A stretch of DNA of 64,000 nt from Lasiodiplodia sp. COLG20 (lineage: Eukaryota > Ascomycota > Dothideomycetes > Botryosphaeriales > Botryosphaeriaceae), in assembly GCA_009801085.1 (NCBI GenBank), contig VNWV01000004.1:1054001-1118000 (forward strand), given 5' to 3'. Within the stretch, counting starts at the first letter, position 1. Each line of letters starts with the position of its first letter. A program made the position numbers and the translations under genes. A model generated the notes under the pieces. That model was not told the origin of the DNA, searched no databases, and was given only the letters and a program-made list of their open reading frames with translations. Of this stretch, positions 10,647 through 21,478 are shown in pieces.

Positions 10647-13624
10647 ATGAAGTACGGCGAGACGCTGCGCCAGCGATCCATCCCGCAATGGGGCCCGTGT
10701 AGGTCGCTTCCACTTCCCTGCTATGACGTCGTTGCCCTAATGCCCGGCGCAGATAATGTCGACTACGACGAGATTAAGCACCTCATCAAGGAGCACACCA
10801 CCCCCGGCAATGGCAAAGCCGTGTCCATTCCTGGCCAGCCAGACGTGAACCACAACCAATTCGAGGACCAGCTGTTCGACATCCTCTCCGGCGAGCATCA
10901 GCGCATCGACCTTTTTGTGCGCAGCAAGTCGGGCGAAATCGAGCGCCGTCTGCGTATGTCACGACACACCAATCCCTCTTGTGCGCCCCTCCTTCTGACT
11001 CCTGTGCAGACCATGTAACGAAGCAGATCAACCAGTTTACCCTTCGTGAGCGTGCCACCTCTCCGGGTGACCGAAACATATCCGAGAGGCGTCGGCAAAA
11101 GTATGGCAGGATAGAGGGTGATGTCCTGAGGTATGCGCTGGCGGGTGTGCGTCAACCTAATGGCCCGAGCTAATCGTATGCAGGGCGGGGGAGGAAATCC
11201 GGTCGCTGGCCCGGTTCGTCGGCGCACAGCGCCTTGCATTCGCGAAGCTGCTCAAGAAGTACAAGAAATGGACGCATTCCGACTTGCTGGAGCAGCGCTT
11301 CAAGCAGGAGGTGTTGAGCCAGCCCGGAACCTTCTCCCAGACTGACCTTGCCCCGTTGCTGAACTATTGGAGCGACACGCTGCATGCTGTGCGAGAAGCC
11401 TACCAAGCCGGCCAGGCCCCTAAAACCCCCAAAATTGCCCTCAGCGACGAGGATCCAATCAATTCCGCCATATCGGCCGATCTGAAGACTGTGCCACCCA
11501 GAATCCATGCTGCAGCCGAATCCGCGAATGAGGTCGATCTTGACACTGCTCTATCTACGCTTCCGCTGGGGCCGTCTGGAGCTCGGGCGACTTATTGGGT
11601 GCATTCGGAGCAGATTGTGGAGATTCAAATTCTACTTCTCCAGACGTTGCGGCTTTTCGAAGGCAAGCTCACCAAGTCTCAGCCTACCTCTCCCTTTGAG
11701 ACCCCAAAGCGGCGGGATTCTTCTGAGAGACTGGATAGTCTCAATGACAGGGCAGATGACGTTGGTGCTATCTTCATCGATGACTCGGAGAGATATGCCC
11801 AGCAGCGAAGTGCTACTACCGTCGAAGATACGGAAGAAACGCCCGGGAAGCCTGCAGCTCGCGTCTTGGGAAGTGCTCGTTGGAATGCTGGTGGTGAAGC
11901 CGCTGTCTGTGTGCCGTGTGAACTCAATCCGGAGAACAGCGGAACAACCGTGTGCGCTAAGCTTAAACGCAAACATCTCAGTGATTTCCTCACTCTGGAC
12001 AAACCGTTCCATTCTCGGAGGCCGTCTGGCTTGTCGCCCATTCAAGAAAATGTCTCCCAGTCCGATATTTCCGAGCGTGACCCGGCCGATGATCTTCGCT
12101 CGTGGCTTTCATCTCACAGGAACTTTCGTCCAATCGCCGGAGTCTGCGCAAAGCGCAGCCGCTTCGTTGGCATGGATAACGACCCAGATCACGGTGTTTG
12201 GGCAACGTTGGATCGAGAGATTTATTTAAAGTCGCCTGATTTATCTGATTTGGTCGAGAATGACTGGCCCAAGAAAGGGAGGCAGGGCGCAACTGCCTTC
12301 CCTTTCGCCGTCTTGGAGATTCGTTGTGAAGGAGCGCAGACGAACGACCTCATCCATACACTTGACCACAGCCATCTTGTGAGTATACCGTCCTGCCTTT
12401 AGCGCACTCTGTTATTAACTCATTTCTTCAGACCGAGCGCATCAGAGGCTTCTCACTGGAGGCACACGCCATCTGGGCTTGTTGCAAGCCGTCCGCTATG
12501 CAGCCTCCGTACTGGGTGGGCGCCTCCTTCCTCAACTCTCCCTGTGGACAGTTCTAGTGCTGACTGACATCGCGCAGCTTCCGACGCTAGAGCGTGACAT
12601 CAGAAAAGTTCCGGCAGCCGTGCCAAAGCACCCTTCCCGTTGCCAAAGTGCGACTGCGCATCTCGAAACCGGCAGCTCCCGGCAGACATCGATATCGAAT
12701 TCCTCCGTGACAGACGGCCAGACTAGTCGATACACGACATTGCACGGCGAATCTTCTGCGACGTCCATGAATGAAATCGAACCCTCTCCGCCGGGCGCCT
12801 CTAAGAAACAAAGGCGCTCGAACTTGCGGGACTTCACCATGAGCGAACACCAGGAGTCCCGCCCCAGCGTTCAGGGTTACTGGAACGAGTACGACAATCC
12901 AGAAGACGGCGAGGAGGAAGACGCCTACGTGATCTACGTGGACCCATTCGAATCACCCAAGCTTCCGGGACAAGAAACGCTTAGCAAGCTCTTCGTCAAG
13001 CTCAAAAACGCCATCGGGTCGCGCCGCAGACCGTCAGAGCACGACTCGCTCCTTGGTTCACCCACAGCACACAGCGTTGAAGATAGCGACGATGGTGAGC
13101 CCAGCTCCCCCGCACGCGCTCGGACCCGCGACTACGGCACCATGTCTGATAACGCCAACAACACGGGCAAAACCAATCGGTCAGATCGCCGCAGCCGCCT
13201 CCTTGACCTCTTCCGTCCAAGTGACGCCCTCACCGAAGCGCGCTGGAGCTACCGTCCCAGCCCGGTCCAGACGTTGGGGGCCGATCCGTCTGACCTGAAT
13301 GAACTCCTTGCCGACCTCGAGCAGCGTCGCGCCGAGCGGGAAGCGACCAAATTCCGACTCTGCATGACTTCGCTGGCTGCATCGGTCATAGTGCTGTTAA
13401 TTACCTGGACACTCGCAGCAACGAGCCGGAAGAAGCTTCGCAGGGAAGTCGATGTCATGGTTGTAGTTGGTGTGGTTGCCAACCTGGTCTTCGCCATCAC
13501 AGGCGTGCTTTGCGCAGTAAGCAAACGGCAGGGCATGGGTCTAATTACTGGGCTGTGTGTAGCGGCAGTTGTGGCTGCGGTATGTGTAGCCGATGGTGGG
13601 CTACTCGTTTGGCTCTTGAGCTGA
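10647..13624 (+). CDS. VTC5: SPX and VTC-like membrane protein, Vtc5-like
   Basis: Probable accessory subunit of the vacuolar transporter chaperone complex that makes polyphosphate; SPX domains sense inositol pyrophosphates. The model is join(10647..10698, 10753..10953, 11010..11130, 11184..12378, 12432..12515, 12578..13624), 899 residues; all five introns are GT-AG and 49-62 nt except as noted by coordinates. The SPX N-terminus MKYGETLRQRSIPQWGP-YNVDYDEIKHLIK is rebuilt across intron 1, and the rest of SPX extends to the FAKLLKKYKKWTH basic patch (about residues 120-160). A VTC-like central region spans roughly 200-560 (YWVHSEQIVEIQILLLQTLRLFEG, VWATLDREIYLKS). The C-terminus has three hydrophobic spans from about residue 815, as in DUF202 tails. 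The central domain looks divergent, so catalysis is doubtful. Vtc5 is chosen on layout and length; Vtc2/3 is the alternative. Confidence 0.8.
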
Positions 13625-14250
13625 GGTGGAAGATTCAGGATTGTGTCACGCTTCTTGTGCATTCTTGTTTGTTATTGTCGACATGGTGTTCAAAGGCCCA
13701 TCCAAAAAGGTGTATGGGGGTGTTCAGGGACTTGCAACTTGTCGATACCCAGCCTATCACTAGATAGTATGTTGCCGGACGCTGTTTCCTTACTGTACAA
13801 CAATGCTAGACATCGGGCTGAAAGGTTATAGACATACATCAAAGGCGCTCACCGCTTGTTATCATGGAAATCCGATCATTCATTAGACAGGCTGAAGTTT
13901 CCACCACGTCGGATCTCGCTCCCCGCTCTCTACCTGCTTCTATTCCTCATGAGAGATCCAGCTGCAGGTGGCATGGGATCCGCGGCATGGTTCTACAAGC
14001 CACCTCCGCACTCGGCAGGCTATCCGGGTGGGCCTGCTGCACAAAGTCCAAGCGCACATGCAGACAAGTCTTTGATCATCGGTCGATCGCAGCATTTGAC
14101 AGAAAGCGCTATGGATGGCCAATCAAATGATGCATGTCGCTAATCTGCCGAGGGCCGTGAATTAACCCTTTGGAAACCTAGTATAAGCGCCAGCCCGAAT
14201 CACAAGATTGGACATACGGTACAATGATGCCCAGCTGATAAGGATCCTCA
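13625..14250. other. Intergenic sequence before transposon relics
   Basis: About 600 bp with no gene seen; the 3' end of the SPX/VTC transcript lies here. Confidence 0.55.
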
Positions 14251-14654
14251 CTCATCGCGAGTTTGTCTGCAATAATAGGCTTAGAGGATGAAGAGACTTC
14301 GAGACTAATCAGCGCTGACCGGGGGTTAGGGCCAGTAGATCTGGCGGTACCACCCACGTGGTTGTGCATGCATATCTCAAGAATGCGGCATGTTGCAGCT
14401 TTAATGCCAACATTAAGTGCGGGGAAAGTGGAGCGGGGTAGCAATCCACAAATGCTCACTTTACACCACAACGCAAGTTTCAGGGAAATTCGCATCCGTT
14501 TTTGGAGGGTTTTGACGCCGTTTTCTGCATCAGTTTTCCCCAAATGCCAAGCTTTCAGCCCCCTGCCCTGCCCCAGAGGCCTCGCCCCGGCTAAGCCACC
14601 GCCTCCACACCATCCCTGTTCGGCGCTTCGGCGAGGAAGCGTCAGCCCAAGCGG
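14251..14654. other. Unassigned sequence downstream of the Tc1 breakpoint
   Basis: About 400 bp joined to the broken transposase. The frame stays open past the breakpoint on the minus strand but the translation has no transposase character. It may be flanking DNA or part of another element. Confidence 0.4.
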
Positions 14655-15285
14655 CGATAACCTTTTCTGGCCCTTTCCTCGCTCCACAGAGCACTCATCT
14701 GACCAGATGACTTTCTTCCATTGCGCCTCGGTCCAGTGCACATGCTCGAGTGCCCAGGCAAGTCTGATAGCAGCATGTTCTTCCGTGAGTTCCGGGCGGC
14801 CAGCTGCGCGTCATTTCTTTATGTTGTAGGTGTCTAAGAGTCGAGAGATAGTCCGATCGTGGCAGGTCACACCTATGGCTTCCCGGACCTCTTGGTACGT
14901 GAGTTTTGGGTTGGCTCGCACCACGCGTAGAATATGTCGCTTGTCGATTTCTGAAAGACATTTTGGCCGGCCAGTCCGTAATTGGGAGCGCCCTTCGTTG
15001 CGTAATGACGAGAGCTGGATAGTCGAGTGTAGCGAAGATTTCGGCACGCCCAGCTCCTTCTGAAACCAGGCAGGCTTCTTGCCCAGAGCCTTGCAGGCTA
15101 GCAAAATCCCTCGCTGGTGCGGAGAATAGGGTTGATTAGGAGTGTGTGTGTGCCAAAGAGCTCTTTGAGAGGAGTGCGTCGTGGTGCCATTTTGGTGATG
15201 CAAAGATGGGAGGTGTGCGCGCGCGAGACGCGTTTTTTCGCGTCTCGCTTAATCGTCCGAGAACTTTTGTCAGGTAATTGTAAAT
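14655..15285 (-). mobile_element. Tc1/mariner-like DNA transposon, 5' part only, degenerate
   Basis: Reads leftward. A terminal-repeat-like start, TTACCTGACAAAAGTTCTCG near 15270, leads to a transposase beginning MAPRRTPLKELFG at about 15190. The frame shifts at a short ACACACAC run (about 15140-15155), continues through PYSPHQRGILLACKALGKKP, helix-turn-helix-like DNA-binding blocks (VPKSSLHSTIQLSS; LTYQEVREAIGVTCHDRTISRLL), shifts again near 14815, and resumes as HWTEAQWKKVIWSDECSVERGKGQKR. SDE carries the first catalytic Asp of the DDE/D triad. After GQKR near 14660 homology stops: the second Asp, the third acidic residue and the 3' terminal repeat are absent. It is dead, and it sits directly inside the LINE reading frame. 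Confidence 0.85.
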
Positions 15286-16560
15286 GGCGTGCTGGGCTGC
15301 TTGTTCCGAACGAAACCAGATCCCGAGGGAGGCGTGGCGTCCGAGAGGGGCGTCTTTCTTCTTCATCCATGCGATATCTTCAATCTGGTAGCCGAGCCGC
15401 GTGAGGTTGTTCTCCTGGTTGATCTTCTCGATGCCGTGCTCTTTCTCGTCCATCTGAATCTCTTCAGTCGGTGTAAGGTGGGCGACGATTCCATAGCGGG
15501 GGTGGGCAATCTTAGTCTGCTCTCCTAGCTTCTCCACCCACTCGGCATTCTTCTCAGCAGTCTCTTTTCCTTTGTCTGTTCTGAACCGAATAAGGTATCC
15601 TGTCTTTGTAGAGCCTACCCCTAGGATCTCCACCTCCTTGGTGTTGTCACATTCTTTAAGGGCGTCTGAAATCTGCTTAGCTGCTTCGTCCTGCGGCATG
15701 TCTCGCTTCAACTGATTATCAGCTATGTCTTGGTCTGTTTGGAGCTGCGTAGTAGTGATCTTCAATACCCGGAGGCTGTTTCCAGATTGTTTACGGTACG
15801 ACTGAGGGGGTGGGGCGGTCTGTGGGAGTGTCGCCACTTGCGCCCAGTTCCGTTGTTGAGATTGTTGCTGGCGTGTGGTCTTGAGTTCCTGGCTGATGGA
15901 GTCTAGTCTTTCTGTGAGGTCCATGACCTGACTCTGCAGCGCCTTATTCTGGTTGATGAGAGTCTCGCGTTCTTTCCTAGCAACTTCTTGTCCCTGTTCG
16001 TAGGAGTTGAAGGAGCTCTTTCTGTTGGGCGATCTCCTTCTTCACCTCTTCCAGTAGCGGGGGAATATCTGGCATGTAGGCGAGGGTCCTTTTAACCCGC
16101 TCTACGGCGGGTCGGTTCTTGTTTTGGTTCTCAGTATTCTTGGTTTCACTGATCTGGGCTTCCGTGGTCTGGGCTTCTTCTGTATTCTTCTCTTGTGGAG
16201 CGGCTTTGTTTTCTTTAGCTATTCTGCTGTTTGCTCGCTTAGCGCGGGAACGGCCGCGCGTGGTCGCTCCCAAGAGTGTTTCTTCTGGGTTGATCATTTG
16301 GGTTCGGGTGGCTGTGGGGGCCTGGGGTGAGGCTGGGCTTGAGTGGCGCCGCGCTCGGGACCGTAATGATTGAATGATTGATTGATTGATTCTGGCTGGA
16401 ACAAGTGATTGATTGTTGTCTGTGGTACGGAGAGGGAGATAACATATATATATTCCCACGTGTTTCGGACCCCTGTCGTGGTGGACGGACCCTGTCATGC
16501 GCGAAGACCACCATGACACCTGAAGCACCATCGTAATATTCAACACTTCCCGTGCGATCT
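15286..16560 (-). mobile_element. Tad-type LINE, 5' UTR and ORF1 fragment
   Basis: 5' portion of a non-LTR retrotransposon, reading leftward. ORF1 starts at 16297 (MINPEETLLGATTRGRSRAK), has a basic then Gln/Glu/Asn-rich N-terminus, PDIPPLLEEVKKEIAQQKEL, then a one-base frameshift near 16005-16015, and goes on through a coiled-coil segment (MDLTERLDSISQELKTT at 15924) to the gag-like block RLGYQIEDIAWMKKKDAPLGRHASLGIWFRSEQAAQHAIYN. There it is interrupted by the Tc1-like element at a TTTACAA site. The zinc knuckles of ORF1 and the whole of ORF2 (endonuclease, reverse transcriptase) are missing. The region 16298-16560 would be the 5' UTR. Clade assignment rests on the resemblance of the gag-like block to fungal Tad elements. 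Confidence 0.8.
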
Positions 16561-16726
16561 TCCTACCCTTAGGGTCCTAGAACCCGTGTGGCCTAGGGTT
16601 CGTAATACTAGGCCCTAGCATTACATAGTAGTTAGTATGCCACCAATTATTCTTAGCTCCACGGAATCGCAGGAAATAAATACAAAAGAATTGTAATTGC
16701 AGTAGCTCTAGAAGACCTAATTCGAT

Positions 16727-18525
16727 TTACATGGCGACGGTAATATTCTCCCGCTGCCTATAAACCAGTCTCCCATAGGGGTTGGTGACAAAGTCAGCAC
16801 CAACCTCAAGACGCTTCGGAACCTCCTGCCCCTCAGCAAACTTCCAGTCGTAGTTCATCACCAGGTGGGCCAGGATAATTTTGATCTCGTTTGAGGCGAA
16901 GAACCGGCCCGGACAGGCGTGCACCCCGTGACCGAACCCGAGGTGGTTTGGAGTGGTGCTGACGAACTGGCTGAGATTCTCCTTGCCCGGTTCCTTGCGC
17001 ATGTTGAGGAAACGGTACGGATCGAACTTCTGAGGGTCTTCGAAAATTTGCGGGTTCATGCTACCGTCATTGTACACCACTACGTGGCTTCCTTTCGGAA
17101 TAACTGTGCCGTCTGATAGCTTGACATTTTTCCGGGGCACTCTCTGAACGGCGGCTGGAAGTAGATTGGATTAGTAAGGTGGGCAAAATCAGAGACAATT
17201 AAAAACTAACTTTGACCTATGGGACTCAGTCTTTGCGTTTCCTTCATGAAGCTATCCATGAACTTCAACTGTTGGAGAGCTGTCTTCTGCCATCCGAACT
17301 CTTGAAGAACAGAAGTGATTTCCTCCCGCATTGGAGCAAAGTATTGCGGATGAGCACACAGGTCGTAGAGAAGCTGAACCACCAGGTCTGTCGTGGTGTG
17401 CATGGCAGCAGAAGTCATGGCAAGTTGGCCTTGCACCAGATCAAACTCTCGTCCTTTAGCGACATCAAGAAACATGGTGAATATGTTCTTCTCCTTAGGA
17501 CCAGGTTTCTCCGCTGAAGCCTGGTATCCTGCCTTTGTCCGTTCAATCTCAGGCTCAAGTACGCGACGAGCATCCCTCACGGAAGCCCGGAGCTTACGGC
17601 AGTCGGGAAGAAACCAGTGAACGTATGGTCGAATAAATTCTGGCCAAGGCCGTAAGGACTGTGCACAGCCGAAAGCCATGCTGGTGTACGTGCAGGCGAC
17701 TTTCAACCAGACTTCGTTCCGGCAAAGTTCCTCTCCCATGAATATGCGAGAGGAGACTCTAGCAACTAGCAGGTATACCAGGTTGAATGGTTTGATTTCC
17801 TGCCATTCTAGGTGATCTCAGCGCCTGGTCTGAAGAGTTGGGGCAAAGGAACCAAACCAGAAGGTGTCCCGAAGAGTTCTTTGGCCGCTATCTTTGTTTC
17901 ATCTAAGAAACCCTCCATCATAGATGCTATGTGTGAGAAGCGGTCAGCTGTACAGGATTTTTACAATGCAACCAAAGACAGTTACCTAAGCCTTGAGTGA
18001 TCTTGGTCCTGATCGTGTCTTGGAGGATATTCTCGTGGGTTGCAGCGTGAAAGCCGTCGAAGCCGGGAAGGCTGGCCATGAAATTCTTCACTCTGTCAAT
18101 AACCAAAGTTCCATTGAGGTTCAGGTAAAGTACCTTTCGGAGGGCGTCTTGGGCCGAAAATCGCTTGTCGCTTTTGATCTCATTCATGTATCTTGATGGC
18201 AGCACGATCTTGACACCGCCTTCTGTCATGACCTGAAAAGGTCCGCCGGTCTGATACCAAATGAGTATTGGGCTCCTTCAGAAGCGCTTGGAGATCCACT
18301 AACCTGCTGATATCCATCGGCAAGTATTGACTGTGCTGATGCCGTGTACTTCTCTTTTGCTTTCTTGTGTGAGAACACGCTCTTGATGCCAATCACAGGG
18401 AGGCCTTTATAGAAGACGTTTGCGGTTGTGATAAGGTGGACGCAGAAAATGGATATGAGTGCTGTTAGTACGGTTGACAGAGGGCTCAGGCCCCGGAGAG
18501 CATCAGGAGATGAGTACGTCTCCAT
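16727..18525 (-). CDS. Cytochrome P450 monooxygenase
   Basis: Membrane-anchored haem-thiolate monooxygenase, substrate unknown. The model is complement(join(16727..17154, 17211..17807, 17858..17926, 17986..18250, 18304..18525)), 526 residues; an in-frame ATG at 18558 would add 11. An N-terminal hydrophobic helix (STVLTALISIFCVHLIT) would anchor it in the ER. The I-helix is AMHTTTDLV, the K-helix ExxR is KETQR, the PERF-like region is FDPYRF, and the haem loop is FGHGVHACPG. Three introns are ordinary; the third (17808-17857) has a weak GTTTGG donor but is required, since reading through gives a stop while splicing yields PSEWQEIKPF in frame. It resembles the ent-kaurene-oxidase-like group of fungal P450s. 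It is divergent from the epoxide hydrolase, 900 bp away, which suggests shared control. Confidence 0.88.
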
Positions 18526-19425
18526 GTTGGTAAGTGATGAAGTACAGTATTTTGGCATTGAGAGAATTCACTTTCCTCTTAAATATTGAAGATGTACCTA
18601 TCACCAAGGCTCTCGGAACACTGAGATTCCGGATCTTTGAGAGACAGATGTGGAGTCATCGTGTAATGGACATTTGACTGAGGACTCACAGACTGGCCTA
18701 ATGCTTGGCTGTTATTGTCTGTCCTTTTGCTTGGTCTTGGCAAGCAAATCAATAGTTGTCTTACATGCAGGTGGAGTAGAACAGATGCGAAGTGTTTCAG
18801 ACGGCTTTTTCAGTGTTCTCCGATCGTAAAGTCCGAGGATTCTGGAGGCCTTATAGGGAAGAGTTTCCGTTCTCTGCTTTTCGAGGAAACTCCGAAACCA
18901 TGCCGCTGCCTACTCGGCTTAGGAGGTCCCTGGACGTGACCGCCATCTCAGCACATGAACTTGGCACTCGCACGGGCCCCAACCCAAAAAAATTAAGGCC
19001 TTTCGATGCCCCGAGAATCCGGACCTTGTCTGAACCTCTCACTTTTACTTTCAGAATGCAACCACCCAATCACGTCCCGCCTATTTCGCTTTAACACGTG
19101 GCCGCTTCACATGGCACACATCAAACCAAATGCATTCCCCTGAATCGTAAGACTGGATACCTAATACCTGCTAAAATCGCTGATATGAAAGGATTGATCA
19201 TCAGTCGAATTTTCTCCATTTTTAAGTCCGTCTTGGACGGATTCGGATCAAACATGTGTGTAAGCCGACATGTAAGGCTCTCCATATGGCGAACGGATAC
19301 TCTCTTTCCGGGTCAGCTTTGCACTTATACAGCCGCTGAGAAGAGCATTTAAGAAGCTGGACAGCAGATAATCCCTTGCCTCTCCTTACCTGAACCTAAA
19401 CAATTTCAATCTCGAAGAATCAACC
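18526..19425. promoter_or_regulatory. Divergent promoter region between P450 and epoxide hydrolase
   Basis: About 0.9 kb with no gene. It separates two oppositely transcribed oxidative-metabolism genes and is the obvious place for shared regulatory sites. CTTATAC near 19324 is a weak TATA-like sequence about 100 bp upstream of the hydrolase ATG; no specific factor site was identified. Confidence 0.5.
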
Positions 19426-21029
19426 ATGTCTACGTTTGCCAACCCACCCCATCCCACCTCTGAAGGAGTACTCTCTCCTTTCAAGATTGCTATCCACGAC
19501 GATGCCATAGCGAAGTTGCATCACCTGTTGAGAGCATGCCCTCTTGCACCACAGAATTGGGAAAACAGCAAAACAGATGGTAGTTTCGGAGTCTCCCGAG
19601 ATTGGGTGACCGCAACAGCAGATTATTGGGTGCAGACCTTTGATTGGTGAGGGTGCCACATTATCTTCTTACCCTGTGTCTATTATGCTTAGTTGTAAAA
19701 CAGGCGTCGGCAAGAAGCCGCGATGAACAGCATTCCGAACTTCAAGGTTCAAGTCAAAGACGATGACGGGAAGTCATACAGCATTCACTCTGCGGGTCTC
19801 TTCTCGCAGAACCCGAATGCGGTTCCGATCCTGCTTCTCCATGGCTGGCCAGGTAAGGAGACATCGACTCGGACTCACACCGATACCTGCCTGGTGCAAA
19901 GCTGGTCTGACTGACATGAACAGGCTCGTTCATGGAATTCCTGCCCATCCTCCAGATTGTCCAGAAGCAGTACGCCTCTCGACCCGCCGAACTCCCCTTC
20001 CACCTCATCGTTCCATCACTAGTCGGCTTCGGGTTTTCATCCCCACCGCCAATGGAACATGGATTCTCCTACCAAGACAATGCTCGAGTGCTCCACAAAA
20101 TGATGGCCGTGCTCGGTTTTGCGAAGCAAGGATATGCTGTGCAAGGCGGCGATCTTGGGAGCATTGTAGCAATCAGCATGGCTGCACAATTCAAGGAGGT
20201 CAAAGCCGTCCACGTCAACCTGCTCCTCATGGCCGAGCCTCCCGCAAGCCTGAATGTGGAAGAAGCCAAGTACTCAGACGTAGAACTGGAAACCATGCGT
20301 ATCACGCAGAGTCGTTTCAAGACCGGGTTGGACTACTTGAGGATGCAGGGAAATAGACCCAGCACAATCGGGATGGTTGTTGCAAGCAGTCCGATTGCCC
20401 TGCTTGCTTGGTAAGTCAAGATTCATTGTGCAGTTGATGGGCTGCAACTGATCTTGGTTCCTTTCACGCAGGATTGGAGAGAAGATGATTGAGTGGTCTG
20501 ACGACACACCTTCAATTGACCTGCTCCTTACGAATATCTCCATCTACTGGTTTACGGGGTGTTATCCTACATCTATCTGGTGCTACCGAGATGTAAGTGT
20601 TGATGCCTCCACGCTATTGAAAATATCGTCGGCTTGTTGAGCGTGCATATGGCTGCTCGCCGTTCTTTCCCGAACACATTGAGAGCATGCTATTGTTCCC
20701 TGAAAAACTGGTACGTTTGCGCATTTATACTTACTTGTTTTTTGCATCAAGGTTGCGAACCCGAACAAGCCAATGGGATGCGACTGGGCAGATGTCAATG
20801 TGCCGATGGGGGTCTCGTGGTTCCCCAAAGAAGTCATCCCGCCCCGCGCATGGATCGAAAGCACGGGAAAAGTCTCATGGTTCCGTGCCCACGAAAAGGT
20901 GAGTTTACGCCGCTGATCATGGGAGGGAACCTTAAGAAGCTAACGATGTAGGGTGGTCATTTTGCTGCCCTCGAGGAGCCAGAAACTCTTTGGAAGGACA
21001 TTACGGATTTCATTGCGGAGAAATGGTAG
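19426..21029 (+). CDS. Epoxide hydrolase, microsomal/EHN type (paralogue 1)
   Basis: Alpha/beta-hydrolase that opens epoxides to diols. The model is join(19426..19646, 19704..19852, 19924..20410, 20472..20592, 20642..20710, 20752..20898, 20952..21029), 423 residues. The N-terminal EHN domain (about 1-110: FKIAIHDDAIAKLHHLL, RDWVTATADYWVQTFDWRRQE) is followed by the oxyanion-hole motif HGWPGSF, the nucleophile Asp in QGGDLGS, the lid with SIYWFTG, and the catalytic His in GGHFAALEEPE; the acid is probably a Glu in the WFRAHEKGG region. All splices keep frame and restore conserved residues. Paired divergently with the P450 and followed by the TRI14-like gene on the other strand. A close paralogue at 31645 shares its first two splice sites and the LAW/IGEK splice, so the two arose by gene duplication. 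The physiological epoxide is unknown. Confidence 0.9.
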
Positions 21030-21478
21030 GTTGAAGGGACTATCCAAGGGCTTTGAGCCAACATCTAAATCATGTAGCTTTTAGAGCCTCACGGAAATTA
21101 CGAGAAATTGAATGCCAACTGTATGGTTTGCACGCTAGCTACTCTAGTTATATATTTCAATTTTGGTGCCATTTTCAGCATTCCGTCTTCTAAAAGTGTC
21201 ATTCTCCGCTACCTGCTCCTTTGGATGCCTGTAATTAAGCATGAATTTCAAGGAAGAGTGATATAAAGAAAAAGGAGGAAGAGAGGCTCAGAAAACCTCT
21301 ATAAAGGATCACTGAGAACATTCATGATTCGAACAGTGATGCAATGAAGAGCCTTTGGAGGTCCACGAGAGTGGTGTAGCAATATTATTCATGGATGCCT
21401 TTGCGTTCCATTACTACTGAGCTGTGATTCGATCTACTTGCCTATTACCCACCACGGGCACAATGTTGCCACCTCCAC
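21030..21478. other. Intergenic, convergent 3' ends
   Basis: About 450 bp of AT-leaning sequence between the convergent epoxide hydrolase and TRI14-like genes; nothing coding was seen. Confidence 0.6.
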
